64,000 nucleotides of DNA, taken from Microvirga lupini. GTDB lineage: Bacteria; Pseudomonadota; Alphaproteobacteria; Rhizobiales; Beijerinckiaceae. Shown one piece after another: positions 1 through 8,198 of this stretch (its first letter is position 1; each line of letters opens with the position of its first letter). A program made the position numbers and the translations under genes. The DNA lies in NCBI RefSeq assembly GCF_014191055.1, contig NZ_JACHWB010000001.1, forward strand, positions 1,021,875-1,085,874, in the 5' to 3' direction. The notes below the pieces were generated by a model. It was given only the letters and a program-made list of their open reading frames with translations, had not been told where the DNA came from and did not search any database.

Positions 1-1747
1 CATTGCCTTTCGGTCCGCTCCAGGGCTTGGCTTCGCGCGGCTTTCCGGGTCCTGTCTTGCCGGGTCCTGTTTTGCCGAATCCGGGCTTGCCGGGCCCTGC
101 ATCGGCGGGTTCGATCCGGATGTCTTCGTCATTGGTCTTGCGCACCGCTGAGGCGAATTTCGAGGCCTGCGACTTCACGATCTCGAACTTCGTCTCCCGG
201 TCGAAGATTTTGATCGAGCCGATCTCCTTCTTGGTCACATGGCCGAGGCGGCAGATGATCGGAAGCAGCCAGCGGGGATCCGCGTTGTTGCGACGGCCGA
301 CGCTCATGCGGAACCACACCATGTCCTCGGACGAGCGCTCGAAGCCACCCTCCGACGATCCACGGTCCTTGAAGCCGCGGGTGCGCTCCTCGGTCCGCTC
401 GCGCTTGTCCTTGCGCTGGCGCGGTTCGCGGTCGGCGCCCGCATCGACGATCTCTTCCGGGGCCGGCAGGCGGGCGCGGTGGAACTTCACCAGGGCGTTG
501 GCGATCTCCTCGGCCGAGCGCTCGGCGAGAAGCGCTCGCGCCATGCCGAGATCTTCCTCTGTCGCTTCCTCGGCGAAGATCGGGTCCTGCATCAGCCGCT
601 CGCGGTCGCGCAGGCGGATCTCGTCGGCCGAGGGAGCGCCGGCCCAGGTCACGTCGACGCCCGCCATGTCGATCAACCGCTCGGCCTTGCGGCGGCGGGT
701 ATAGGGCACGAGCATGACGCAGACGCCCTTGCGGCCGGCACGGCCCGTGCGGCCGCTGCGGTGCAGGAGCGTTTCGTGGTCGTTGGGCAGGTCGAAATGG
801 ATCACGAGGCCCAGATCCGGCAGGTCGATGCCGCGGGCCGCCACGTCGGTGGCGACGCAGACGCGGGCGCGCCCGTCACGGAGCGACTGGAGGGCGTTGC
901 TGCGCTCGTTCTGGGTCAGCTCGCCCGAGATCGCCACGGCCGCGAAGCCGCGCTCGATCAGGCTCGCATGCAGGTGGCGCACCGCCTCGCGGGTATGGCA
1001 GAACACCATGGCGCCGCGGCTCTCGTAGAAGCGCAGCACGTTGACCACCGCATGCTCGACCTCGTTGGGCGCAATCCTGAGGGCGCGGTACTCGATGTCG
1101 CCGTGCGGTTCGTTCTCGACCAGGGTGTCGATGCGATGGGCATCGCGCTGGTAGCGCCGCGCCAGGGCGACGATATTCTTCGGCAGGGTGGCCGAGAACA
1201 GGAGCGTGCGGCGCTCCTCCGGCGTGGCATCGAGAATGAATTCCAGATCCTCGCGGAAGCCGAGATCGAGCATCTCGTCGGCCTCATCGAGAACCACGAC
1301 ACGCATCTTCGAGGTGTCGAGGCGTCCGCGCTCCAGGTGGTCGCGCAGGCGGCCCGGGGTGCCGACCACGATGTGGCAGCCATCCGCGAGCGCCCGCTGC
1401 TCGCGGCGCACATCCATGCCGCCGACGCAGGAGGCGACCCGCGCACCAGCCGGACCGTAGAGCCAGATCAGCTCCCGATTGACCTGGAGGGCGAGCTCGC
1501 GGGTGGGAGCGATGATCAGGGCGAGCGGCTCGCGGGGCGCCTCGAAGCGCTCGGCATCGCCCAGCAGGGTAGAGGCCATGGCGAGGCCGTAGGCAACCGT
1601 CTTGCCGGAACCCGTCTGGGCGGAAACGAGGAGATCCCGATCAACGGCCTCCGGCTGCAGCACGGCGGCCTGGACGGGAGTGGGGTCGTTGTAGCCTTTG
1701 TCGGCCAGGGCACGGTCGAGGCTGGGATTGGACTTGGGAAAAGGCAT
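1..1747 (-). CDS. DEAD-box ATP-dependent RNA helicase with DbpA-type RNA-binding tail (3' end outside window)
   Basis: ATP-driven RNA unwinding in the cytoplasm, probably in ribosome assembly or RNA turnover. About 582 residues are visible and no stop is reached, so the gene runs off the left edge. Seen: Q-motif region near residue 20, Walker A AQTGSGKT at 43-50, PTREL near 81, DEAD at 154-157, an SAT motif, and HRSGRTGRAGRKG for motif VI. Near the C-terminus a segment starting FRMSVGRRN looks like the DbpA RNA-binding domain. It is followed by a basic tail of Gly-Pro-Gly-Lys repeats, common in alphaproteobacterial DEAD proteins. The ATG at 1747 gives the expected MPFPKSNPSL start shortly before the Q motif. 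Whether it is a DeaD/CsdA or a DbpA orthologue cannot be settled here. Confidence 0.93.
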   Translation of the reverse strand, partial: MPFPKSNPSLDRALADKGYNDPTPVQAAVLQPEAVDRDLLVSAQTGSGKTVAYGLAMASTLLGDAERFEAPREPLALIIAPTRELALQVNRELIWLYGPAGARVASCVGGMDVRREQRALADGCHIVVGTPGRLRDHLERGRLDTSKMRVVVLDEADEMLDLGFREDLEFILDATPEERRTLLFSATLPKNIVALARRYQRDAHRIDTLVENEPHGDIEYRALRIAPNEVEHAVVNVLRFYESRGAMVFCHTREAVRHLHASLIERGFAAVAISGELTQNERSNALQSLRDGRARVCVATDVAARGIDLPDLGLVIHFDLPNDHETLLHRSGRTGRAGRKGVCVMLVPYTRRRKAERLIDMAGVDVTWAGAPSADEIRLRDRERLMQDPIFAEEATEEDLGMARALLAERSAEEIANALVKFHRARLPAPEEIVDAGADREPRQRKDKRERTEERTRGFKDRGSSEGGFERSSEDMVWFRMSVGRRNNADPRWLLPIICRLGHVTKKEIGSIKIFDRETKFEIVKSQASKFASAVRKTNDEDIRIEPADAGPGKPGFGKTGPGKTGPGKPREAKPWSGPKGN

Positions 1748-1772
1748 GAGAATGGGCTGAACCGTTTCAAGA

Positions 1773-1790
1773 GGAGCCCTCAAGGGCTCC
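1773..1790 (-). terminator. Short GC hairpin between the acidic-protein gene and the helicase
   Basis: The arms GGAGCCC and GGGCTCC form a perfect 7-bp stem with a 4-base loop. Read on the minus strand it is followed by TCTTG only, so as a terminator it is weak. It lies 26 bases before the helicase start and could instead shape that gene's 5' leader. Confidence 0.4.
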
Positions 1791-1801
1791 GGTAAGGATG
1801 A

Positions 1802-2119
1802 TCAGCCGGAGGCAGCGGCGTCGTCTATTTCGTCGATGGACACCAGGAACACGACATCGATATCGAGGCCGTCATCATCGTCTTCGCCGTCTTCGTCGTC
1901 CTCGTCCTCTTCGTCCAGGGCCTCATAGAAGGCATCGATCTCGTCTTCCGATGCGGGCCGTGTCGTCAAGGCAGCTGAGCCGTCCCAGAGGGAGCGGCCC
2001 TCGCTCTTAAACGACTTCAGGTCATCTTTAAAGCTCTCGCTGAGAAAGAGTTCGCGGGCCTGCCCCTCATCCGCGTTCGTCACGGCAACTGCCTTGCCGG
2101 CTATCTCCAGGGTGACCAT
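1802..2119 (-). CDS. Small acidic hypothetical protein (105 aa)
   Basis: I do not recognise this family. The N-terminal half is mixed alpha/beta in character (MVTLEIAGKAVAVTNADEG, then a Lys-rich stretch). Residues about 68-88 are almost all Asp and Glu, and a short hydrophobic segment VVFLVSIDEID follows. No signal peptide or membrane helix is seen, so it is probably cytosolic. It lies 55 bases upstream of the helicase on the same strand and could be cotranscribed; an acidic partner for a basic-tailed helicase is only a guess. The ATG at 2119 fits a real start. The biased composition and clean start and stop support a genuine gene. Confidence 0.7.
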   Translation of the reverse strand: MVTLEIAGKAVAVTNADEGQARELFLSESFKDDLKSFKSEGRSLWDGSAALTTRPASEDEIDAFYEALDEEDEDDEDGEDDDDGLDIDVVFLVSIDEIDDAAASG

Positions 2120-2234
2120 GGCTCATCCTTTGCCGCTGCAATGGGATCCAAGTCACTAACGCTCAAGCCCCGAAATCGATCAAACCGATCCCTATTAAGC
2201 CTTTTCGGGTGCCAGGAAGTGTGTGAACAGCCCT

Positions 2235-2277
2235 TGAGACCAGTATGGACATGAGGCGACCAATATGAGACCAGTTA
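2235..2277 (+). repeat. Three short direct repeats upstream of the PP2C-like gene
   Basis: GAGACCAGTATG (2235-2246), GCGACCAATATG (2255-2266) and GAGACCAGTTAA (2266-2277) are near-identical. They start 20 and 11 bases apart, roughly on one helical face, and end 4 bases before the proposed GTG start at 2282. This could be an operator or a chance repeat. Confidence 0.4.
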
Positions 2278-2281
2278 AGCT

Positions 2282-3157
2282 GTGAACGTGACTGGCTCCA
2301 CCTCCTGCCTCCGGTCCATCGACCGGCTTTCCCTGACCGGCTCCCGCGTCAACGAGGACGGGGCCGGGCTGTACGGCCGTTTCGCCTGGATCATCGATGG
2401 AGCCACTGGTCTCTCGGACGAGCAGCTGACCTCCGGGGGCAGTGATGCGGCTTGGCTCGCTGCGCTCATGGACGAGAGGTTGGCTGCCCTGGCCGGAGCA
2501 GACCCCGCCGATAGACTGCTGCGGCAGCTTGAGGCCGATATCCGATCGGCTTTCGAGGAACAGACCGCGCATGTGCCGGATGTCAGCGACCATCACACTC
2601 CCTCTGCATGTCTCGGGTTGATCGAAACGACACCAGGGGAGGGCGATGTGCTTGGACTCCAAGGGCGTCTCCTGGGCGATGTGATCCTCCTCGTCCCGTC
2701 GGAGCACGGGGTCGCCCGCTGGACGGACGAGCGGGCGAAGCCTTTCGAGCGGAAGACCCTGGCGGCCCTCGGGACCCGGGAGCACGAGCCCGGATCCATC
2801 CCCGACGTCGTAAGGCGCCAGATTCTCGAGAACCGCGCCCGGCTCAACCAACAGGACGGCTATTGGGTCGTGAATCCGCGCCGGCCCTGGGCCGGACAGG
2901 AGCTGCGGTTCGAGGCGCAGGTGAGGCCGGGCGCGCCCATCGTGCTCGCCACTGACGGCTTCATGCGGCTCGTGGATGTGTTTGCGGCCTACACGGATGA
3001 CGGGCTCTATCACCGGCTCGCCGCCGGAAAAGGGCGGGACCTGATGCAGGAATTGCGCGAAAGGGAGCGGGGCGACCTCATGGCAGGTGCTTATCCTCGT
3101 GTTAAGACGCACGACGACGCCACCTTTCTCGTCATTGCAGCCGAGCAATCGGGCTGA
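2282..3157 (+). CDS. PP2C-family serine/threonine phosphatase-like protein
   Basis: Predicted metal-dependent protein phosphatase, or a degenerate member of the family, in the cytoplasm. Length is 291 aa, typical for a stand-alone PP2C domain. Seen: NEDG near residue 24 (motif 1 position), DGATGL near 39 (metal Asp-Gly), TPSACLGL in mid-protein, DGFMRL near 225 and HDDATFLV near the end, matching the order of PP2C Asp-containing motifs. The start is GTG at 2282 without a clear Shine-Dalgarno sequence; GTG at 2288 is an alternative. No kinase or sigma/anti-sigma partner lies next to it, so its target is unknown. It is followed by the sugar ABC operon but need not belong to it. Confidence 0.8.
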   Translation: MNVTGSTSCLRSIDRLSLTGSRVNEDGAGLYGRFAWIIDGATGLSDEQLTSGGSDAAWLAALMDERLAALAGADPADRLLRQLEADIRSAFEEQTAHVPDVSDHHTPSACLGLIETTPGEGDVLGLQGRLLGDVILLVPSEHGVARWTDERAKPFERKTLAALGTREHEPGSIPDVVRRQILENRARLNQQDGYWVVNPRRPWAGQELRFEAQVRPGAPIVLATDGFMRLVDVFAAYTDDGLYHRLAAGKGRDLMQELRERERGDLMAGAYPRVKTHDDATFLVIAAEQSG

Positions 3158-3234
3158 ACGAGTTCCGCAGGGTTTGTCTCAAGGACAGGTTCTGCGGTGG
3201 GAGGACAAGGACTTCAACAATGAGGGAAACGACG

Positions 3235-4485
3235 ATGAAACTGACCCGACGCATTCTGATGGGCGCTGCCGCCGGCAGCCTCCTGCTCTCGTCCGGCGCC
3301 GCCATGGCCCAGCAGACCGAGCTGACCTTCTGGAGCTGGCGCCAGGAAGACCGCGCTTTCTACCAGGACACCATCAAGAAGTTCCAGGAGAAGAACCCCG
3401 GCATCACGGTCAAGTTCGAGACCTATGCGCCTGAGAACTACCAGACGATCCTCTCCACGGCGCTCGCCGCCGGTCGCGGCCCGGACGTGATCCAGGTGCG
3501 CGCCTACGGCAACCTGGAGACCATCGCGACCCCGGGTTACCTGCTCGCCCTCGACCCGCAGAACGTACCGGAGCTGGCGAACTTCCCGGAACCGGCGCTC
3601 GCCGCCGAGACGCTGCGCTCCGACGGCAAGGTCTATGCCGTTCCCTTCGCCATGCAGGCGCAGCTCGTCGTCTATAACAAGAAGATCTTCAAGGATAACG
3701 GCGTGAACCCGCCGAAGACCTGGGACGAGCTGATGAGCCTCGCCCAGGCGTTGAAGGCCAAGAACATCACGCCGTTCGCCAACGGCACGGCCACCGCCTG
3801 GCAGAACGAGACCATCGTGGGCGGCCTGCTCTCGTCCATGCTCGGCAAGCAGTTCGAGGCCGATATCATCTCCGGCAAGGCGAACTTCACCGATCCGCGC
3901 TTCGTCAGCGCGCTCGCCAAGCTGAAGGATGTCAGCCAGTACTTCTCGCCGAACTTCACCGGTGTCGATTACCCGTCCTCGCAGCAGCTCTTCGTGGCAG
4001 GCCGCGCAGCCATGTTCGCGGGCGGCTCCTACGAGGTAGCGAATTTCAAGAACCAGAACCCGGCCCTCGACCTCGGCGTCTTTCCGGCTCCCGTCCTGAA
4101 GGCGGGCGACCAGGCGCTGATCGCCACCTATTACGACGGCGGCTATGCGGTGAACGCCAAGAGCGAGAAGAAGGACGCGGCGCTCAAGTTCGTTCGCTAT
4201 CTCGCTACGCCGGAATATGGCACGGCCTTCACCAACACCCTGAAGAACCTGTCGCCGATCAAAGGCATCAAGATCGAGGACGCGATCACCCAGGAAGTGG
4301 CGAAGCTCGCCGAGAACTCCATGTCCTACCTGATGCTCGTGCGCTTCCGCTATCAGGAGCCGAGCGGCTCGGTGCTGCTGCAGTCGAACGTGCAAAAGAT
4401 GCTTGCTGGTCAGCAGACCCCCGAGCAGGCCGCGGCCGAGATCAACAAGGGCATCGCGACCTACTACAAGCCTTTCCAGAAGTAA
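3235..4485 (+). CDS. Sugar ABC transporter, extracellular substrate-binding protein (CUT1-like)
   Basis: Periplasmic solute-binding protein that delivers a sugar to the membrane permeases encoded downstream. Seen: a Sec-type signal peptide starting MKLTRRILMG with a probable AMA|QQ cleavage near residue 25, then the family-1 binding-protein pattern (ELTFWSW, YAVPFAMQAQLVVYNKKIF, AGRAAMFAGGSYEV). The ATG at 3235 is preferred because GAGGG lies 8 bases upstream; an in-frame ATG at 3220 would add five residues. The neighbouring nanE suggests an amino sugar such as N-acetylmannosamine or a sialic-acid-related compound, but the protein itself does not show the ligand. A 220-base gap with a palindromic repeat separates it from the permeases. 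Confidence 0.92.
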   Translation: MKLTRRILMGAAAGSLLLSSGAAMAQQTELTFWSWRQEDRAFYQDTIKKFQEKNPGITVKFETYAPENYQTILSTALAAGRGPDVIQVRAYGNLETIATPGYLLALDPQNVPELANFPEPALAAETLRSDGKVYAVPFAMQAQLVVYNKKIFKDNGVNPPKTWDELMSLAQALKAKNITPFANGTATAWQNETIVGGLLSSMLGKQFEADIISGKANFTDPRFVSALAKLKDVSQYFSPNFTGVDYPSSQQLFVAGRAAMFAGGSYEVANFKNQNPALDLGVFPAPVLKAGDQALIATYYDGGYAVNAKSEKKDAALKFVRYLATPEYGTAFTNTLKNLSPIKGIKIEDAITQEVAKLAENSMSYLMLVRFRYQEPSGSVLLQSNVQKMLAGQQTPEQAAAEINKGIATYYKPFQK

Positions 4486-4554
4486 GCTTGTGACGCAGGG
4501 GCGGCGGGCTATCGGGCTGGCCGCCCCTTGAGTTCTGACAAACGCATCCAAAAG

Positions 4555-4665
4555 CCCTCATCCTGAGGAGGACCGTCAGGTCCGTCTCGAAGGATCGGGG
4601 CGTCTCCGGTGCTCGCTGGAGCCTCCTTCGAGACGCAGCCTGAAGGCTGCTCCTCAGGATGAGGG
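4555..4665. repeat. Intergenic palindromic repeat, copy 1 (cruciform type)
   Basis: The outer arms are CCCTCATCCTGAGGAG at 4555-4570 and its exact reverse complement at 4650-4665. Inner arms CGTCTCGAAGGA (4583-4594) and TCCTTCGAGACG (4624-4635) also pair perfectly. Two small hairpins (GGACC/GGTCC and GCAGCC/GGCTGC) sit between outer and inner arms. The architecture and both conserved arms recur at 24218-24318. It lies between the binding-protein and permease genes and may act on the transcript as a stabiliser or attenuator. Confidence 0.9.
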
Positions 4666-4705
4666 CGGGGTTTGTTGCGAACGTTGAATTGAAGGTTTTG
4701 AGTGA

Positions 4706-5638
4706 ATGCTCCTCTCGCGCAAACAAGCCCCGTCGCTGAAGCGGCAATTATGGGTGGCGTTCCTCGTCGTTCCACCCATCGTGTTCATGTCGCTGTTCGT
4801 GGTCTATCCGATCCTGTCGGCCTTCGCCTATGCCTTCTACGACTGGCAGGGGCTGGCGCGCGGCGAGTTTGTGGGCTTGAAGAACTTCAGGGAAGTGCTG
4901 TTCGGCGCCACCATGGCGCCCGTGGTGTGGAACGCCTTCCTGCACAATGTCTACGCGCTGGTTGCGCTGATGATCATCCAGAACGGCGGCGGATTTCTCC
5001 TCGCATGGCTGCTCTACAAGGAGCCCTTCGGCTTCCGCTTCCATCGGATTGCCGTGTTCGTCCCGGTGGTGCTCTCCACCATTATCGTGGGCTTCCTCTG
5101 GAAGCTTTTTCTCAATCCCAATTTCGGCGTCATCAATCAGGCGCTCTACTCGCTCGGTCTCGACTCCTGGGCGAAGCCATGGCTCGGCGATTCCTCGACG
5201 GCGCTCGGTGCCCTCATCCTCGCCAATGCCTGGCACTTCGTGGGTTTCCCGACCCTGGTCTATCTCGCCGGCATGCAGCGCATCCCGCCTGAGATCATCG
5301 AGGCGGCGCGGCTCGACGGCACCAATGAATGGCAGCTCTTGAAGAACATCGTTTGGCCGCTCGTCGCGCCGAGCACGACCATCCTCTTCACGCTGCTCTT
5401 CATTGGCGCGTTCAACTGGTTCGAGATCCCCTATGTCATGGTAGGCCTCGACGGTTCGCCCTTCGGCACCACGGATGTGCTCGGCCTCGTCTTCTACCGC
5501 ACGGCCTTCGGCAACCAGAGCGCCAGCATCCAGAATTTCGGCATGGGCTCGGCGCTGGCCACGCTCCTGTTCCTGTTCATCGTCGTCTTCGCGTCCATGC
5601 TGACCCTTTGGCTGCGCCGTCGGGAGATCCAGTTTTGA
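4706..5638 (+). CDS. Sugar ABC transporter permease (MalF/UgpA-like)
   Basis: Inner-membrane permease of the CUT1 sugar importer. It has 310 aa with about six hydrophobic segments, starting with VAFLVVPPIVFMSLFVVYPI near residue 15. The cytoplasmic EAA loop is visible as EIIEAARLDGTNEWQLLKNI, which docks the ATPase. ATG at 4706 gives the usual short basic N-terminus (MLLSRKQ). Its stop overlaps the start of the next permease, so the two are translated together. Confidence 0.93.
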   Translation: MLLSRKQAPSLKRQLWVAFLVVPPIVFMSLFVVYPILSAFAYAFYDWQGLARGEFVGLKNFREVLFGATMAPVVWNAFLHNVYALVALMIIQNGGGFLLAWLLYKEPFGFRFHRIAVFVPVVLSTIIVGFLWKLFLNPNFGVINQALYSLGLDSWAKPWLGDSSTALGALILANAWHFVGFPTLVYLAGMQRIPPEIIEAARLDGTNEWQLLKNIVWPLVAPSTTILFTLLFIGAFNWFEIPYVMVGLDGSPFGTTDVLGLVFYRTAFGNQSASIQNFGMGSALATLLFLFIVVFASMLTLWLRRREIQF

Positions 5639-6489
5639 CCGCCCTCACATCTCAGGCGCCCGCCTCACGCCAGCCAATCTCCTTCGCGCTGCTCGCGCAG
5701 GTCATCCTGATCGCCAACTCCTTCATCATGCTCTATCCGGTCGTGGTGATGGTGCTCTCCGCCTTCAAGACCACGGGCGAGATCTTCGAGCATCCCTTCG
5801 CGCTGCCCGATTTCACGCAGGTCGGAAACTTCGCCAAGGTGCTCGGCGAAACCGCGATGCCGACCTACTTCATAAACTCGATCCTGGTGACGGGCACGTC
5901 GGTTCTGCTGATCCTTGTGCTCGGCACCATGGCGGGCTATGCGGTGGCGCGCTACGAGTCGCGCACCAACACCTTCATCCTGCTGTTCTTCCTCGCCGGC
6001 CTGATGCTGCCGCTGAAGCTCGCGGTCATCCCGCTCTTCATCCTGCTGCGGGATCTCGGCCTGCTCGACAGCCGCTGGAGCCTCATCGTCACCTACACGG
6101 CCATCGGGTTGCCGTCCGCGGTCTTCATCATGGCGGGCTTCCTACGCACGCTGCCGTCTGAACTCGAGGATGCGGCGCGCATCGACGGCGCATCGGAGCC
6201 GCGCATCATGTGGTCGGTCATGCTGCCGCTGGCGCGCCCGCCCATGGCGATCGCGGCGATCCAGAACGCGGTGCCGATCTGGAACGACTTCTTCTTCCCG
6301 CTCGTCTTCATCCAGACCGACGCGCGCAAAACCCTGCCGCAGGGGCTCACCACCTTCATGGGCGAATACACCACCGACTGGGGCATGCTGTTCGCCGGCC
6401 TCACCATCGCGGCAGCGCCCATCACGCTTCTCTACATCGCCCTGTCGCGCCAGTTCATCCAGGGCATGACGGCCGGCGCGGTCAAATAG
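5635..6489 (+). CDS. Sugar ABC transporter permease (MalG/UgpE-like)
   Basis: Second inner-membrane permease of the CUT1 importer, 284 aa with about six membrane helices. The EAA-loop signature is ELEDAARIDGASEPRIMWSV. I chose TTG at 5635, which overlaps the previous stop (TTGA) and has GGGAG about 9 bases upstream. The frame stays open further upstream, but that part would lie on top of the first permease and is not membrane-protein-like. No ATP-binding subunit follows; the next gene is nanE one base later. The importer must therefore share an ATPase encoded elsewhere. Confidence 0.92.
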   Translation: MTALTSQAPASRQPISFALLAQVILIANSFIMLYPVVVMVLSAFKTTGEIFEHPFALPDFTQVGNFAKVLGETAMPTYFINSILVTGTSVLLILVLGTMAGYAVARYESRTNTFILLFFLAGLMLPLKLAVIPLFILLRDLGLLDSRWSLIVTYTAIGLPSAVFIMAGFLRTLPSELEDAARIDGASEPRIMWSVMLPLARPPMAIAAIQNAVPIWNDFFFPLVFIQTDARKTLPQGLTTFMGEYTTDWGMLFAGLTIAAAPITLLYIALSRQFIQGMTAGAVK

Positions 6490-6490
6490 C

Positions 6491-7159
6491 ATGCTGATCC
6501 CGAAGGGCGCGCTCGTCATCTCCTGCCAGGCCCGCGCCGACAACCCGCTGCACGGACCGGTCTATATGGCCGCCATGGCGCGTGCGGCGGAGCAGGGGGG
6601 CGCCCGGGGCATCCGCGCCAACGGGGCAGACGACATCGTGGCGATCCGGGCCGTGACCACGCTCCCGATCATCGGCATCGCGAAGGTCTGGGACGAGCGC
6701 TTCCCGGTCTACATCACACCTGGCTTCGCGCAGGCTGACGAGATCGCCAGGGCAGGGGCCGACATCATCGGGCTCGATGCCACGCCGCGTCCGCGTGACG
6801 GGGAGGCGGTGGAGCACTTGATCGGGCGCATCCGTTCCGAGCTTGGCTGCGAGGTCTTTGCCGATATCGCCACGCTGGAGGAGGGGCGGGCCGCTCATGC
6901 GGCCGGTGCCAGCTATGTCGCGACGACGCTCTCCGGCTACACGGAGGAGACAGTGTCCCGGAAAACCGAGGGACCCGACCTGGAACTCCTCTCCGCGCTC
7001 GTGGCCCAGGTGCCGGTTCCCATCGTGGCGGAGGGGCGCTTCGACACGCCGGAGCTTGTGGCCGAAGCCTTCAGGCGAGGCGCTCATGCAGTTGTGGTAG
7101 GCACCGCCATCACCAATCCGCGAGAGATCACGAGAAAGTTTGTCCGGGCAATCTCCTGA
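6491..7159 (+). CDS. nanE: N-acetylmannosamine-6-phosphate 2-epimerase
   Basis: Converts N-acetylmannosamine-6-phosphate to N-acetylglucosamine-6-phosphate in the cytoplasm, feeding amino sugars into glycolysis. It has 222 aa, normal for the NanE TIM barrel. Seen: GARGIRANG near residue 38, GIAKVWDE with the probable catalytic Lys near 65, GADIIGLDATPRPR in the phosphate-binding half, and AEGRFDTPE with the catalytic Glu. It starts at ATG 6491, one base after the permease stop, so it belongs to the transporter operon. nanA and nanK are not nearby, so the full sialic-acid route is not shown. Confidence 0.93.
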   Translation: MLIPKGALVISCQARADNPLHGPVYMAAMARAAEQGGARGIRANGADDIVAIRAVTTLPIIGIAKVWDERFPVYITPGFAQADEIARAGADIIGLDATPRPRDGEAVEHLIGRIRSELGCEVFADIATLEEGRAAHAAGASYVATTLSGYTEETVSRKTEGPDLELLSALVAQVPVPIVAEGRFDTPELVAEAFRRGAHAVVVGTAITNPREITRKFVRAIS

Positions 7160-7218
7160 ACGCCCATGAGGCAAGTGTGTAACGGAAACGTGAGAGCACC
7201 TCTGGCGTTCTCGGGTGT

Positions 7219-7235
7219 ACCCATTCACAATGGGT
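7219..7235 (+). promoter_or_regulatory. Small hairpin upstream of msrP
   Basis: ACCCATT and AATGGGT pair perfectly around a 3-base loop, 18 bases before the chosen msrP start. The function is unknown; it could affect translation initiation. Confidence 0.3.
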
Positions 7236-7253
7236 TTCAACCGAGGTGATGCC

Positions 7254-8198
7254 GTGCTGATCCGCCGCCCTTCCGATATCCTGCCCTCCGAGATCACGCC
7301 TCGGGAGGTCTACCTCAACCGCCGCCAGTGGATGACCGGCGCCGCCGGGCTGGCCGTTGCGACCGCCCTGCCGATGGGTTCGGAAGCCGCGCCGCTGCAG
7401 GCGGCCAGGAGTCCGTTCTCGACGGACGAGAAGCTGACGAGCCGCGAGGACGTCACGAGCTACAACAATTTCTACGAATTCGGCACCGGCAAGGACGATC
7501 CGGCCGCCAAGGCCAAAAGCCTCAAGACCACGCCCTGGACGGTCAAAATCGACGGCATGGTGGGCAAGCCCGCCGAGTTCGCCATCGAGGATCTGATCAA
7601 GTCCTCGGCGCTTGAGGAGCGCATCTACCGCATGCGCTGTGTCGAGGGCTGGTCCATGGTCATCCCCTGGGTCGGCTTCCCGCTGGCGGACCTCATCAAG
7701 CGCGTGGAGCCCTTAGGCAGCGCGAAATATGTGGCCTTCGAGACGGCCTATCGTCCGGAGGAGATGCCGGGCATGGATTCCATCTTCCCGGTGCTCGAAT
7801 GGCCCTATGTGGAGGGGCTGCGCCTGGACGAGGCCATGAATCCGCTCACCCTCCTGGCGGTCGGGCTCTACGGCGAGACCCTGCCGAACCAGAACGGCGC
7901 GCCCATCCGCCTCGTGGTGCCGTGGAAATACGGATTCAAGGGCATCAAGTCGATCACCCGCATCAGCTTCGTCGACAAGCAGCCGCCGACTTCCTGGAAC
8001 AAGCAGGCTCCCAGTGAATACGGTTTCTATGCCAACGTGAATCCGAATGTGGACCATCCCCGCTGGAGCCAGGCGACCGAGCGGCGCATCGGAGAGGGCG
8101 GGTTGTTCGTGAAGCGCCGCCCGACGCTGATGTTCAACGGCTATGCCGAACAGGTGGCGAGCCTCTACACCGGCATGGATCTGCGGAAGCTCTACTGA
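7254..8198 (+). CDS. msrP: Protein-methionine-sulfoxide reductase, molybdopterin catalytic subunit
   Basis: Periplasmic molybdoenzyme (YedY/MsrP) that reduces methionine sulfoxide in envelope proteins with electrons from MsrQ. It has 314 aa from the GTG at 7254, which has an AGG-type site about 8 bases upstream; earlier in-frame starts at 7215 and 7230 would add residues not expected in the family. A Tat signal is visible as [19 protein letters not shown] (residues 22-40). The Mo-ligand cysteine is in [14 protein letters not shown] near residue 129. The C-terminal half has [19 protein letters not shown], characteristic of the sulfite-oxidase fold. Its stop shares one base with the msrQ start. 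Confidence 0.96.
   Translation: MLIRRPSDILPSEITPREVYLNRRQWMTGAAGLAVATALPMGSEAAPLQAARSPFSTDEKLTSREDVTSYNNFYEFGTGKDDPAAKAKSLKTTPWTVKIDGMVGKPAEFAIEDLIKSSALEERIYRMRCVEGWSMVIPWVGFPLADLIKRVEPLGSAKYVAFETAYRPEEMPGMDSIFPVLEWPYVEGLRLDEAMNPLTLLAVGLYGETLPNQNGAPIRLVVPWKYGFKGIKSITRISFVDKQPPTSWNKQAPSEYGFYANVNPNVDHPRWSQATERRIGEGGLFVKRRPTLMFNGYAEQVASLYTGMDLRKLY

Noticed and set aside
5329..5634. N-terminal extension of the second sugar permease
   Set aside because: It lies over the first permease gene in another frame, is not membrane-like, and a TTG start with ribosome site overlaps the first permease's stop.
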